From NCBI GenBank assembly GCA_038211295.1, contig JBBQVS010000023.1, forward strand, positions 1-47,472: a stretch of 47,472 nucleotides of DNA, read 5' to 3'. Position 1 is the stretch's first letter. Each line of letters starts with the position of its first letter. The notes under the pieces are model-generated. The model had not been told where the DNA came from. It searched no databases and saw only the letters and a program-made list of their open reading frames with translations. Of the stretch, positions 35,305-43,957 are shown piece by piece. Source of the DNA: JBBQVS01 sp038211295. Its GTDB lineage: Bacteria; Chloroflexota; Ktedonobacteria; Ktedonobacterales; Ktedonobacteraceae. Made by a program: the position numbers and the translations under genes.

Positions 35305-36447
35305 TTACAATATTTGTAGGGCAGTTTGTTGTTCCGTTCCAAGTGCTGCCATATAAACGTTGTGTGTTGCATACGCGCACGCCTTCGCGGTAAACGGTTG
35401 TGCCTGAACTCTGCCAAGTCGAATCATGCGTTCACGTAGTGCCGCGTTTGTTAGTAACTGAACGAGTGTAGTTGCGAGCGTTGTGGCGTTCGTGCAATCT
35501 GTTCGTAGCACCGCGTCGCCCGCTATCTCCTGACTCGCCGCTTCTGGACTCGCGACCACTGGCGTGCCACAGGCCATCGCCTCGATTGTTGGCAGGCCAA
35601 ATCCCTCGTGTTGTGAGGGAAAGACCAGCGCACTCGCGCCAGCGTAAAGTGCGCCCATTTCATGATCCGGTATCCAACCTGCTAGATGAATGCGATCACG
35701 GTAGGGAGATGTCGCCCTTTGTTGCAACACGCCCTCGCTCGCATAGCCCGCGCCTCCTGCCAGCACAAGGGCAAGGTCGGTAAACTGGGCAGCGATCTGT
35801 TCAAACGCTATAATCAGCGTTTCCACATTTTTGCGTGGCATAATGCGTCCGACATGGAGCAAGTAGCGACCCCTATAGCGTTGACGCATGGCCTGTGCTT
35901 TATCTGTAGAAAGTTTCTCATACTGCAAAGCAGGTCGCAGTGCGTTATGAACAACACTGATAATGTTTGTATCTACCGACCAGTACTCGACTAGCTCCTC
36001 GCGTGTCTGTTCCGAGACGACGATAATTTGTTGCGCTCTTCGCACACTTTCACGTAACAGATATTGCCAGTACATTCGTGCGTACAGCGAGGATTGCTGA
36101 GGTACTTTGAGAAACGCCAAGTCATGTACTGTCATGACCAGTGGCCCGTTCCAGCCAATCGGAGCGGCGAAGGCGGGTACATGTAACACATCGGGTCGTA
36201 TCTGGCGCAGCACTTTGGGGAGAAGTAGTTGGTGCTGAATTAGAATACCGCGCATCGAGCGCAACTTTACGCCATGGATATGCATATGCGATGATGCAAG
36301 TGCCTGGTATTCTTTGGGCCGACTTGTAATAACAATATACTCATTGGTTGTGTCAATTTCTGCCAGACCAGCAAGAAGCGCACGGGTGGCGAACAACATG
36401 CCTCCCGGTTCTTTCTCGACGATCAACATATCGATTGCGACACGCAT
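35305..36447 (-). CDS. Family 4 glycosyltransferase (mannosyltransferase-like)
   Basis: A 380-residue GT4 enzyme. MTVHDLAFLKVP (124-135) and SEQTREELV near 163-171 are typical of WbaZ/PimB-like enzymes. YLLHVGRIMPRKNVETLI holds the donor phosphate-binding Arg/Lys pair, and EGFGLPTIEAMACGTPVV has the E-x7-E motif that contacts the nucleotide sugar. Length is normal. It lies in the operon between the Wzy-Wzx fusion and the last glycosyltransferase. The mannosyl assignment is by resemblance only. Confidence 0.9.
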   Translation of the reverse strand: MRVAIDMLIVEKEPGGMLFATRALLAGLAEIDTTNEYIVITSRPKEYQALASSHMHIHGVKLRSMRGILIQHQLLLPKVLRQIRPDVLHVPAFAAPIGWNGPLVMTVHDLAFLKVPQQSSLYARMYWQYLLRESVRRAQQIIVVSEQTREELVEYWSVDTNIISVVHNALRPALQYEKLSTDKAQAMRQRYRGRYLLHVGRIMPRKNVETLIIAFEQIAAQFTDLALVLAGGAGYASEGVLQQRATSPYRDRIHLAGWIPDHEMGALYAGASALVFPSQHEGFGLPTIEAMACGTPVVASPEAASQEIAGDAVLRTDCTNATTLATTLVQLLTNAALRERMIRLGRVQAQPFTAKACAYATHNVYMAALGTEQQTALQIL

Positions 36448-36471
36448 AATTTCTTCTTCTTTCGTCTTTTA

Positions 36472-39400
36472 TCAGACACGAATACGTGGCATTATTAACG
36501 TAGGTTGCTCTGTGATATCCAACGCTTCCAAGTTATCAAGAGTTATGTGTGTACTCTGTTCTTGTAGGGGCTTTTTGTTCTTCCGTGCGGCAAGAATTTG
36601 CTGAACGACTATCACATCATCAAGCGAAAGCGTGCGAGTCAAGATAAAGCCGGCACCAACAAGTAGCACAAAAACAGGAGCAAGCACGAGTAGAGGTGTG
36701 TTTTGAAACCAGAGCACCAGCAGCAATGCCGGTACGCAACCAAGCATTACCCGTAGCAGGACGCTAAAGGTTTGGGGTAGGGATACCTCGTGTCTGAGCA
36801 GAAACGCGAACATGACGAGCGCGACAACCTCACTTACCAACGTTGCAGCCCCGGCTCCCGTTGCCTGCCAACGTGGAATGAGCAGAATATTCGCGAGTAC
36901 ATTGATGACGAGCGCAATACTTGTCACCAGGGGAATCGAGCGTTCTTTACTCGCGGCCATGCAGCAACGTACCGTCAATTCGCAGAGGAATGTTGCTACC
37001 ATCGCCCACATGAGCAGTTGGGTGGCGGGAACAGCATTCACAAATTTTGTGCCACCAAGCAATGTAACAATATTTTTTGCTTCCGTGCTGACAAATATCG
37101 CCAGTGGAATAATACAAAGCGCGACGAAGCGCACCGCGTTCTTGAAAAGGGTCGCGAACTGCTCCCGTCCTGCCTCGAACGTTGTGCAGAGTAAGGGATA
37201 AATGCCAATCACAAAAGCCACCGCGATAGTGAAGAGCGGCGTTGTAACCCGTTGTGCCAGGGCATAAATGCCCACGCTGAGCGCACCCGCAAGTGGTAAC
37301 AAGAAAATGATATTCGCCTGACTCGCGAACTGGGTAAGTGCGTTATGACCCGTAAGCGACAAACTCCCTACAAAATATTCGCGGAACGCGGCTCTGTTGA
37401 AGCGTATTCTCAGCTTATACCGCCGTTGCGCGAAGTACATAAGTAAGAGAAAGAACGGCAGGTCGGAGCCGACAATCACAGCGTAAACCCAAAGTAATGG
37501 CAGTCGGAGCAGCACGACCAATGCTATCAAGACCGCTGTTGTCACGCGGTTGATTGCTTCCAATGAAGATGGAACCTTCGCCCGTTGCTCTGCCCAGTAG
37601 CCACACGCATAGATTACCCGCAACCCGTTGAATGAGAAACTGAAAACCAGCGTAAGGCTACCAAGCAAGAGCAGGTTGCGCTGCTCGTTACTAACTGGCA
37701 ACAGAAATGCTGTGAGGAGCGCGATTGCCGAAGCCAGCAGAGTGGATACCAGCCGTGTGCCAGCAGCATAGCTTAGCGTCTCGCTCCACTCAGTGCGCTT
37801 TTGCTTACTCAATTTACGCACGATTAGTGGGTCCATGCCGGTGCCGCTTAGGAGCGCGATGGTCGCGAGAAAGGGAAACGTATAGCTATATTCGCCATAC
37901 TGTATCGGGCCGAGATAGCGCGTGAGCAACGCCGTTGGTGGAAAGATAACGGCGACAGAAATACCCCATGAGAGGACTTGAAAGAGTACCGAGCGACCAG
38001 TTTTGCGTATACTTGGCGTCTCCCCCGTATCCTCCGTCGCGCTTGTTCGCGACGAACGTACTTCATGCGTGGTCTTACTTGGTCTGTAAAGTGCGATTCC
38101 ACCTGTCGCGCTGCTTGCCTGCACACCGTTGAGTCGCAATCTTGAAGCACTAGCGGTTGCACTGTTGCGAGTAGTACGCTGCCGAATCCGCTCCGCATAG
38201 CCGAGGGCTAGACCAATAACGACAAAGAGAAAGACCATTGCCTCTGGCTTATCGAATGGGACATCGACAAAACACACCAGCATATTCGCCACTATCGCGA
38301 ATACCGCCGCGAGCAGAATAGCTTTTTCATTCTGCTGGGCATGTCGATAAGCTTTCACGCAGACAAAAAGAACGCTTATGAGCAGTGATAATGCTACAAT
38401 TAGCCACAGAATACCGCTCTCCATCGCGTATTCCAGATATTGATTATGTACACTGATGCCATTGGGGTTCAAGAGTGTCGCCTGACTGATGATGATTTGG
38501 CGGTAATAGCGGGGAAATTGCTCAAGTCCGATACCAAGCAAGGGGTGTTGCCCGATGAGTTTAAGTGCTTCTTGCCAGAGAAAGAAACGGTTTGAGGTAG
38601 AGACATCCGAGTGTACAAACTTCGCGACCAGTTTGTCAAAAAAGAATATGATACCGACACTAGAAGTGAGCAGCGTAGCCAGCAGAAGCTTGTAGCGGCG
38701 TGTCAGAATAAACGCGATAAGCAAAATAATGATAGCGGCGACAGCGGCACTGCGGGTGCCAGAGCCAACTAGCAGGAGAGCAACAACTCCAGTCATAGAC
38801 GCACCGATGATGCGGTCTCTGCGGCATGTGCCAAAGAGCCAGCAGACCAACGCAACAACAAAAAGATTGACGAGATATGAACCAAATGTTGCCGCGCCAT
38901 CGAATGGCCCATAAAAGCGTCCGTCCGTCTGCTTAATATCTTGTGCGCTCCTGCTTTCAAGAAGCGTTGAAAGATGAATTCCCAGAGCTTGCGCCAGCAC
39001 AATCAGGCAGAGTGGGATATTGCCAAGCAGAGTCGCCACAAGCAAGCCCGACATATTTTTGACGAAGCTTGCCAGAAATGTGCCACAAAAAAGGGCAAGT
39101 AGCAAGAGAAGCAGCGAAAATATTTCTTTATCCGCTCCATACGCGCTTAGTCCTGTTGAGAGTTGTGGCACATGCACAAAAGAGGCGAGCGCGATACCGA
39201 AAAAGAGCAAAGCGAGCAAATGCGGCAAGCGCATTTGCATAGTAGGGCGGCGTAAGAAGATAATCAACACGCACAACACCAGTGCTAGCTCGATCAGCCG
39301 CACAGTATGAAAAGAGAGTGGTACAACAAGTGAAGGTAGGCCCGCCCCGACAAAAATTAGGAAAAGCCCGACGCTGGGACGCATAAATGCCAGTGCCACT

Positions 39401-39624
39401 ATGCCTATCGCAGCAAGCACCCCCATTGGAAGGAGTAGCGACGAACTCGTCGCGCAGAGCAACGAGACAACAAGAAGTAACACACCAAAAGCGCAAACCA
39501 AGCCGAGTTGTTGTCTTTGTACAGTAGACAAAACCAGACGTTTTGTGCTTACACGCTGTTCTGATGACAGATGCGTTGTCATATCCTGTCTATGTTGTCC
39601 TTTGCCTATTGCGCTATAGCTCAC
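36472..39624 (-). CDS. Fusion protein: O-antigen ligase/polymerase (Wzy-like) plus Wzx-type flippase
   Basis: One uninterrupted frame of 1050 residues. Residues 30-480 form a 12-span Wzy/WaaL-like part with the Wzy_C region HPLLGIGLEQFPRYY near 355-370 and HNQYLEYAMESGILW near 387-402. Residues about 485-555 are a charged, Ser/Thr/Arg-rich linker. Residues 560-1000 form a second polytopic domain starting FQVLSWGISVAVIFPPTALL and LTRYLGPIQYGEYSYTF, the usual opening of MOP-family flippases. A soluble tail (1000-1050) ends the protein. Polymerase and flippase are normally separate proteins, so this is an unusual joining. The start is GTG at 39624, overlapping the upstream stop (GTGA) with AGGTGG ten bases before; an ATG at 39582 is an alternative. 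Confidence 0.9.
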   Translation of the reverse strand: MSYSAIGKGQHRQDMTTHLSSEQRVSTKRLVLSTVQRQQLGLVCAFGVLLLVVSLLCATSSSLLLPMGVLAAIGIVALAFMRPSVGLFLIFVGAGLPSLVVPLSFHTVRLIELALVLCVLIIFLRRPTMQMRLPHLLALLFFGIALASFVHVPQLSTGLSAYGADKEIFSLLLLLLALFCGTFLASFVKNMSGLLVATLLGNIPLCLIVLAQALGIHLSTLLESRSAQDIKQTDGRFYGPFDGAATFGSYLVNLFVVALVCWLFGTCRRDRIIGASMTGVVALLLVGSGTRSAAVAAIIILLIAFILTRRYKLLLATLLTSSVGIIFFFDKLVAKFVHSDVSTSNRFFLWQEALKLIGQHPLLGIGLEQFPRYYRQIIISQATLLNPNGISVHNQYLEYAMESGILWLIVALSLLISVLFVCVKAYRHAQQNEKAILLAAVFAIVANMLVCFVDVPFDKPEAMVFLFVVIGLALGYAERIRQRTTRNSATASASRLRLNGVQASSATGGIALYRPSKTTHEVRSSRTSATEDTGETPSIRKTGRSVLFQVLSWGISVAVIFPPTALLTRYLGPIQYGEYSYTFPFLATIALLSGTGMDPLIVRKLSKQKRTEWSETLSYAAGTRLVSTLLASAIALLTAFLLPVSNEQRNLLLLGSLTLVFSFSFNGLRVIYACGYWAEQRAKVPSSLEAINRVTTAVLIALVVLLRLPLLWVYAVIVGSDLPFFLLLMYFAQRRYKLRIRFNRAAFREYFVGSLSLTGHNALTQFASQANIIFLLPLAGALSVGIYALAQRVTTPLFTIAVAFVIGIYPLLCTTFEAGREQFATLFKNAVRFVALCIIPLAIFVSTEAKNIVTLLGGTKFVNAVPATQLLMWAMVATFLCELTVRCCMAASKERSIPLVTSIALVINVLANILLIPRWQATGAGAATLVSEVVALVMFAFLLRHEVSLPQTFSVLLRVMLGCVPALLLVLWFQNTPLLVLAPVFVLLVGAGFILTRTLSLDDVIVVQQILAARKNKKPLQEQSTHITLDNLEALDITEQPTLIMPRIRV

Positions 39625-41465
39625 TGTATTGAACCACCTGCATCACTATTGCCGTGTGTCCCATTTGCTGCGCCTTTCTCCACCTGTACAGGTTCATCGA
39701 CGGGCTTTTTGCGAAGCTTTACCGTGTTTGCCGTGCTAACAACTGTGGCATGGTGTAGTGTATCTGCCTGCTCATTGGGTGTTGCGGCCTCGGAAGCAAG
39801 TATGGAAGGTACTGGTGTTTCGGGTAGGGCATCGAACAACGGTCTGCGTGTCGGCGCGACAGGATACTTCGCAGGTGGGGCGGAATACGGAATTGGGGCC
39901 ACGACCTGTTGTGCCTGTGAAGAGGAAGTCGCATAGATATAGCTGCGATGCTTTGCCTGTTGACGGTTGAGTACAACACCCACTACCGATGTACCCAGAC
40001 GTTGCAACGTCGCCCGTGCCTTGCTGATATCCTCGCCACGCTCTTTACCCGCTTCAATTACTAGTACCGCGCCATCGGTAACGGGGCCGAGCGCGATAGT
40101 GGTAGCTCCTTGCTCTAATGATGGTGCGTCGAAGACAATGATATCGACAGCACCGGATAGAACATGGCCCGTCGGCGTTTTTCGTGTCTGCAAAAGCCAA
40201 TCAGTGAAGAGTCGCGCCCTTGTGGTCTGAAACGCCATTTTAGACGCTGAAGATGAAGCACCAACTGGTAGCACCCAGAGATTATCTTCATTGCTAGACC
40301 ACTGGTGAAGCCATTGCGCGGTAAGGCTGCGTTGCTCCTCAAACAGTTCGGGGTCATTCAGAACGTTGAGTAATCCCGGCGTTTTGGGGAGTTGGAACGC
40401 TGTGTGAAGAGATGGTTTTTGCACATTCGCGTCTACAAGTAAAGTACGCAAGCCGGACTGTGCCAGCGCACGCGCAAGCCGAATCGCGATGGTTGACGTT
40501 CCAGCACCCGTGTGTAGACCCGTCACAAGAATCGCGCGTTTCCCTTCACCAAGCACGCTAAAGCTTGTCGTAATAGTAATGAAAGCTTGCTCGACAGCAT
40601 CACTTAGCGCGATATCTTTGCTAAGTGGTACGCTTCCCAGTGGCTCTACATGTGCCAGTCGTGCCACATCCTCTGATGTTTTAACCGTTGTATCAACCCA
40701 ATCGAGCAAGAGTGCTAGTGCCAGCATCAGTAACAGGCCCAGGGCTGCCGCCGCCGCCGTGTTCAGCGTTGTGCGCGGCGTTTTAGGGATAGCAGGTGGT
40801 ATAGCGGATTGCACAACGCTTATCTTGTTATTGATAATAGTTTGCTGTTGCTGTACTTGATTATAGTTCGCTAAGAGCGCGTTATAGCTTACCTGGTAGC
40901 CGTCAAGCACATCTTTCTGGTGAGCAATATCGTTGGCGGATGCCTGTGTACTTTCTAACTTTGTAAGTTGCGCGTTCGCAGCATCAACATTACTCTTGGT
41001 GGTGGTTATCTGGTCGGTGAGCGCGGCGGTGGTGCGCCTGTTTTGTGCCGATTCTCTTGCTATCTGATGCTGAATGAAGAGCGTGGCGACTGTATTAGCA
41101 ATATCCGCCGCCTGTTGCGCGGTGCGAGCGTCGGCCCTGACCTCGATTACCTGTGTGTTATCAAGCGGTGAGGCACTGACGTTCGGTTCAAGCTGCGCGA
41201 CGGTTACGCCAGAGAGATGGTGGGCGGTATCACGCAAAACATCATTGCCTGTAACCTGAACGGCATAGCTCAATGCCAGTGCCTGATCGCTGAAAACTGT
41301 GCTGCCATCGCCGCTACCCGCGTTTACTTGCAGGAGTGCCGACGCTTCATATGTTGGCGGAGTCAACTTGCTCACACCAAAGGTTACGCCAGTACATACA
41401 AGCGTACCGATTAGAATGAGCCAGAACCAACGCCTCAAAACCCAGGCGTAGTGTTGTATCTGCAT
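39621..41465 (-). CDS. Wzz/Wzc-type chain-length protein with degenerate BY-kinase ATPase
   Basis: A 614-residue protein joining a Wzz domain and a CpsD-like ATPase. Spans at about 13-33 and 240-260 enclose an extracytoplasmic region with a coiled coil (about 145-215). The cytoplasmic part has the Walker A region TGLHTGAGTSTIA, in which the lysine of the expected GxGK[ST] is Thr323. Walker A' is LLVDANVQKPSLH and Walker B is IIVFDAPS. The C-terminal tail has only a few tyrosines (RSYIYATSS, PIPYSAPPAKYP). It should control chain length and export in a Wzy-dependent pathway, but kinase activity is doubtful. It overlaps the Wzy-Wzx start by four bases. Confidence 0.9.
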   Translation of the reverse strand: MQIQHYAWVLRRWFWLILIGTLVCTGVTFGVSKLTPPTYEASALLQVNAGSGDGSTVFSDQALALSYAVQVTGNDVLRDTAHHLSGVTVAQLEPNVSASPLDNTQVIEVRADARTAQQAADIANTVATLFIQHQIARESAQNRRTTAALTDQITTTKSNVDAANAQLTKLESTQASANDIAHQKDVLDGYQVSYNALLANYNQVQQQQTIINNKISVVQSAIPPAIPKTPRTTLNTAAAAALGLLLMLALALLLDWVDTTVKTSEDVARLAHVEPLGSVPLSKDIALSDAVEQAFITITTSFSVLGEGKRAILVTGLHTGAGTSTIAIRLARALAQSGLRTLLVDANVQKPSLHTAFQLPKTPGLLNVLNDPELFEEQRSLTAQWLHQWSSNEDNLWVLPVGASSSASKMAFQTTRARLFTDWLLQTRKTPTGHVLSGAVDIIVFDAPSLEQGATTIALGPVTDGAVLVIEAGKERGEDISKARATLQRLGTSVVGVVLNRQQAKHRSYIYATSSSQAQQVVAPIPYSAPPAKYPVAPTRRPLFDALPETPVPSILASEAATPNEQADTLHHATVVSTANTVKLRKKPVDEPVQVEKGAANGTHGNSDAGGSIQ

Positions 41466-41486
41466 ATGTTTTCTGCTTTTATAAAA

Positions 41487-42215
41487 CTAGTATGCTCCAT
41501 GACCGTGTAACACGACTGGAACCGTCTCAAGAAGAATAAGTACATCCGCCCAGAATGAGCATTCTAGCACATACGTGCAATCTAAAATCGCGCGTTGCTC
41601 ATAGTCGGTGGTTGAGCGACCACTAATTTGCCAGAAGCCGGTCAAGCCCGGCTTAACCATTTGCCTTAGCTCGATAAGCTCACCGAATACAGAGATTTCT
41701 GAAAACTGAATCGGACGTGGGCCAACCAGACTGATGTCGCCACGCAGCACGTTAAGCATCTGTGGGAGTTCGTCAATACTAGTACGGCGTAAAAATTTTC
41801 CCAGTGTGGTAACGCGTGGGTCGTGTTGTAACTTGCCCGTGCGCCGCCACTCCTCCAAAAGTTCAGGATTGCGTGCTAAGTGTGCGTCTGCATCCACAAC
41901 CATTGTGCGAAGTTTGTAAAGCGGGAACGGGTGCAAATGCTTACCAACACGAACTTGCTTATAAAAAAGTGGCCCACGATCTTGTAGCAGCATAGCGAAC
42001 ACAATACAGGGAAGAAGTAAAATAAGTACGAGTAGTCCAAATAACGCGCCAACAATGTCCAACATTCGTTTCGTACAGAGATACATCAGAGACATACGGT
42101 GTTCCTGTATCAACAGTGTATATACAAGCTTTTCTTCTACGAACGACTGTGACATGGTATGCTCGTTTTGCAAAAGACTGACATCAACAACGACTTCGCA
42201 AACATCTTTTTGCAC
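41487..42215 (-). CDS. Undecaprenyl-phosphate sugar phosphotransferase (initiating enzyme)
   Basis: A 242-residue bacterial sugar transferase (PF02397 type) that starts lipid-linked repeat synthesis by transferring a sugar phosphate to undecaprenyl phosphate. It has a soluble N-terminal piece (1-45), one membrane-reentrant hydrophobic segment (about 51-76, KRMLDIVGALFGLLVLILLL in part) and the catalytic region with DRGPLFYKQVRVG, YKLRTM, RRTSIDELPQMLNVLRGDIS and LVGPRP. The monotopic, short form is like PglC/EpsL, lacking the four N-terminal spans of WbaP. The start is GTG at 42215 with AAAGGGAG six bases upstream. It defines the cluster as Wzx/Wzy-dependent. Confidence 0.94.
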   Translation of the reverse strand: MQKDVCEVVVDVSLLQNEHTMSQSFVEEKLVYTLLIQEHRMSLMYLCTKRMLDIVGALFGLLVLILLLPCIVFAMLLQDRGPLFYKQVRVGKHLHPFPLYKLRTMVVDADAHLARNPELLEEWRRTGKLQHDPRVTTLGKFLRRTSIDELPQMLNVLRGDISLVGPRPIQFSEISVFGELIELRQMVKPGLTGFWQISGRSTTDYEQRAILDCTYVLECSFWADVLILLETVPVVLHGHGAY

Positions 42216-42277
42216 CGTCTACTCCCTTTCGCTTCTATCAAATGCTAGCTCTTACTCCACACTATGTAAACGCTGAA

Positions 42278-43489
42278 TCAGGAAACCATTATGGGTGCAA
42301 CTGCTCGACTGTACACTGTGTCAAGTTGCGTCATGACCTGTTCCCAATTGTGATTGCTCTTGATATAAGAAAGACCATTTTGCGCCAGTGTATGCCACTC
42401 TATTTTGTTATCGAATAATCGTAGAATAGCGGCAACGAATGCATCGGGTGTATCAGCGACAAGCAAGTCACGGCCAGCAACCGCGTGGAGACCTGCCGCC
42501 GCGTGCGAACTCGCGATAACAGGAGTTCCCATTGCCATTGCCTCTAGTATTTTGTTTTGTATGCCTACCGCATAAGGTAGTGGACTTACCGCAATCTGTG
42601 CCTGCCCAATAAAGGGACGCAGGTCAGGCACATGACCCGTCACCTCTATACGGCTATCACGGGCAAGGCGACGTATAAACCGCGGTGGATTGCTGCCCGC
42701 GAGAATAAGCCGTACCCCAGGTCGCTGTTGCCAGAGTAAAGGTAAAATCTGTTGTGTCAGCAGAAGTATACCTGCTATATTCGCATGAAAGCTCATTTTG
42801 CCTGAAAAAACAAGCGTCTCCGCCTGCCGCTCGCCAGTGTAGGGTCGAAAGTATGCGCGGTCAATACCGTGCGGCACTACCGTAATGTTAGCATAATCCT
42901 CTTTGTTCTGTGGGTAAGCCGTGCCAATAGCAAGCAGTGCCTGACGGTCACGCTCGGATGTCACCAGCACCTCGCGAAAGCGTTGTAGTTGCGTGTGTTC
43001 GTAGGCGCGAGTACGCCTTGCTTCTCCGTGTCCAATCAAGCGCAGCATGGGTGTCGCGCCAATGTGTGCGCCATGCTCATAGAGTTGGCTTACGCAATCC
43101 ACTGCATCCCAGACCACAGGCACCCTATCGGTTGTGGGTAAAGCACCGAGCGCACGAATAAATTCTATATGGAGAAGATCAACAGGTGTATCTCTCAGCT
43201 GTGTCTCGATAGCGGTACGCAACGTTGGAGAAGCATCGAAGGCAACCTGCAAGGGTATGCCTGTCCCAATCGCCCGCAGTACACGCATAACCTTCTGGTA
43301 GCGTTTCTCCACGATAGCTGTAATAGCGATGCCCTCACGTTGCAGGGTGCGTACATCCTCCGCCTCTTGCTCTCCCGCGCACAGGGCAAGCACAGTAACG
43401 GTATGTTGCTTTGCCAGTTCGCGCACAAATCCATATGAGCGCACTCGTACCCGCGATAAAGGATAAGGAGCTACAAAAAGTATATGCAT
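42278..43489 (-). CDS. Family 4 glycosyltransferase, first gene of the exopolysaccharide operon
   Basis: A 403-residue GT-B enzyme. The N-terminus MHILFVAPYPLSRVRVRSYG is the acceptor-domain loop. The donor domain shows LVFSGKMSFHANIAGILLL, VTGHVPDLRPFIGQA and IQNKILEAMAMGTPVIASS, with the E-x7-E-like region reduced to the NKILEAMAMG form shared with the enzyme at 34069. The two are probably related members of the XrtA/TIGR03087-like group. GGAGG lies 10 bases before the ATG. The operon continues through 34069 with short gaps or overlaps. A TATAAT at 43636-43641 (minus strand) is a possible -10 box. Confidence 0.9.
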   Translation of the reverse strand: MHILFVAPYPLSRVRVRSYGFVRELAKQHTVTVLALCAGEQEAEDVRTLQREGIAITAIVEKRYQKVMRVLRAIGTGIPLQVAFDASPTLRTAIETQLRDTPVDLLHIEFIRALGALPTTDRVPVVWDAVDCVSQLYEHGAHIGATPMLRLIGHGEARRTRAYEHTQLQRFREVLVTSERDRQALLAIGTAYPQNKEDYANITVVPHGIDRAYFRPYTGERQAETLVFSGKMSFHANIAGILLLTQQILPLLWQQRPGVRLILAGSNPPRFIRRLARDSRIEVTGHVPDLRPFIGQAQIAVSPLPYAVGIQNKILEAMAMGTPVIASSHAAAGLHAVAGRDLLVADTPDAFVAAILRLFDNKIEWHTLAQNGLSYIKSNHNWEQVMTQLDTVYSRAVAPIMVS

Positions 43490-43957
43490 TGCCTAAAAGC
43501 CTCCATAATATCAACAATGCGCTACGGGTAGAAAATATTGCATGTTTCTATCTATGTGCCAAACCAGAATATTTGTAGGACAAGAAAAAGTGTAAATCTG
43601 GTTGCCTGAAAAGAGATATTGTTGAAACACATTACATTATACATGATTAGGTTGTCTATTCTACAAGAAACTTGTTGTTATCTGGTTAAGAATACACGAA
43701 GTACGTTGCAGTTTTGCAACCCATTCTTCGGTGAGTATAGAGTTGGCAGCAAGTACCGCAGAGTCGGTTGAGAAATCGGCACGACATAGCCCCTTTGCGA
43801 CACGATAGCAACGCAATCTTAACAGTGTCTCAACACTATTAGCACGAAGACATAGTATAGTATGTAAGCTACAAAATAGAAATAATGCCAGCGTATATCC
43901 TGTAATAGAACAGTAACGTAAAGAAAACCACGCTTTTACAACAACGGAAGTAACAAA
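43490..43957. other. Divergent intergenic region between exopolysaccharide operon and NRPS
   Basis: About 470 bases of A+T-richer DNA. A TATAATG on the minus strand (43636-43641) may serve the exopolysaccharide operon. A 101-codon open frame on the minus strand (43661-43966) overlaps the NRPS start and has no recognisable domain. No hairpin repeat of the dispersed family is present. Nothing else is assigned. Confidence 0.45.
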
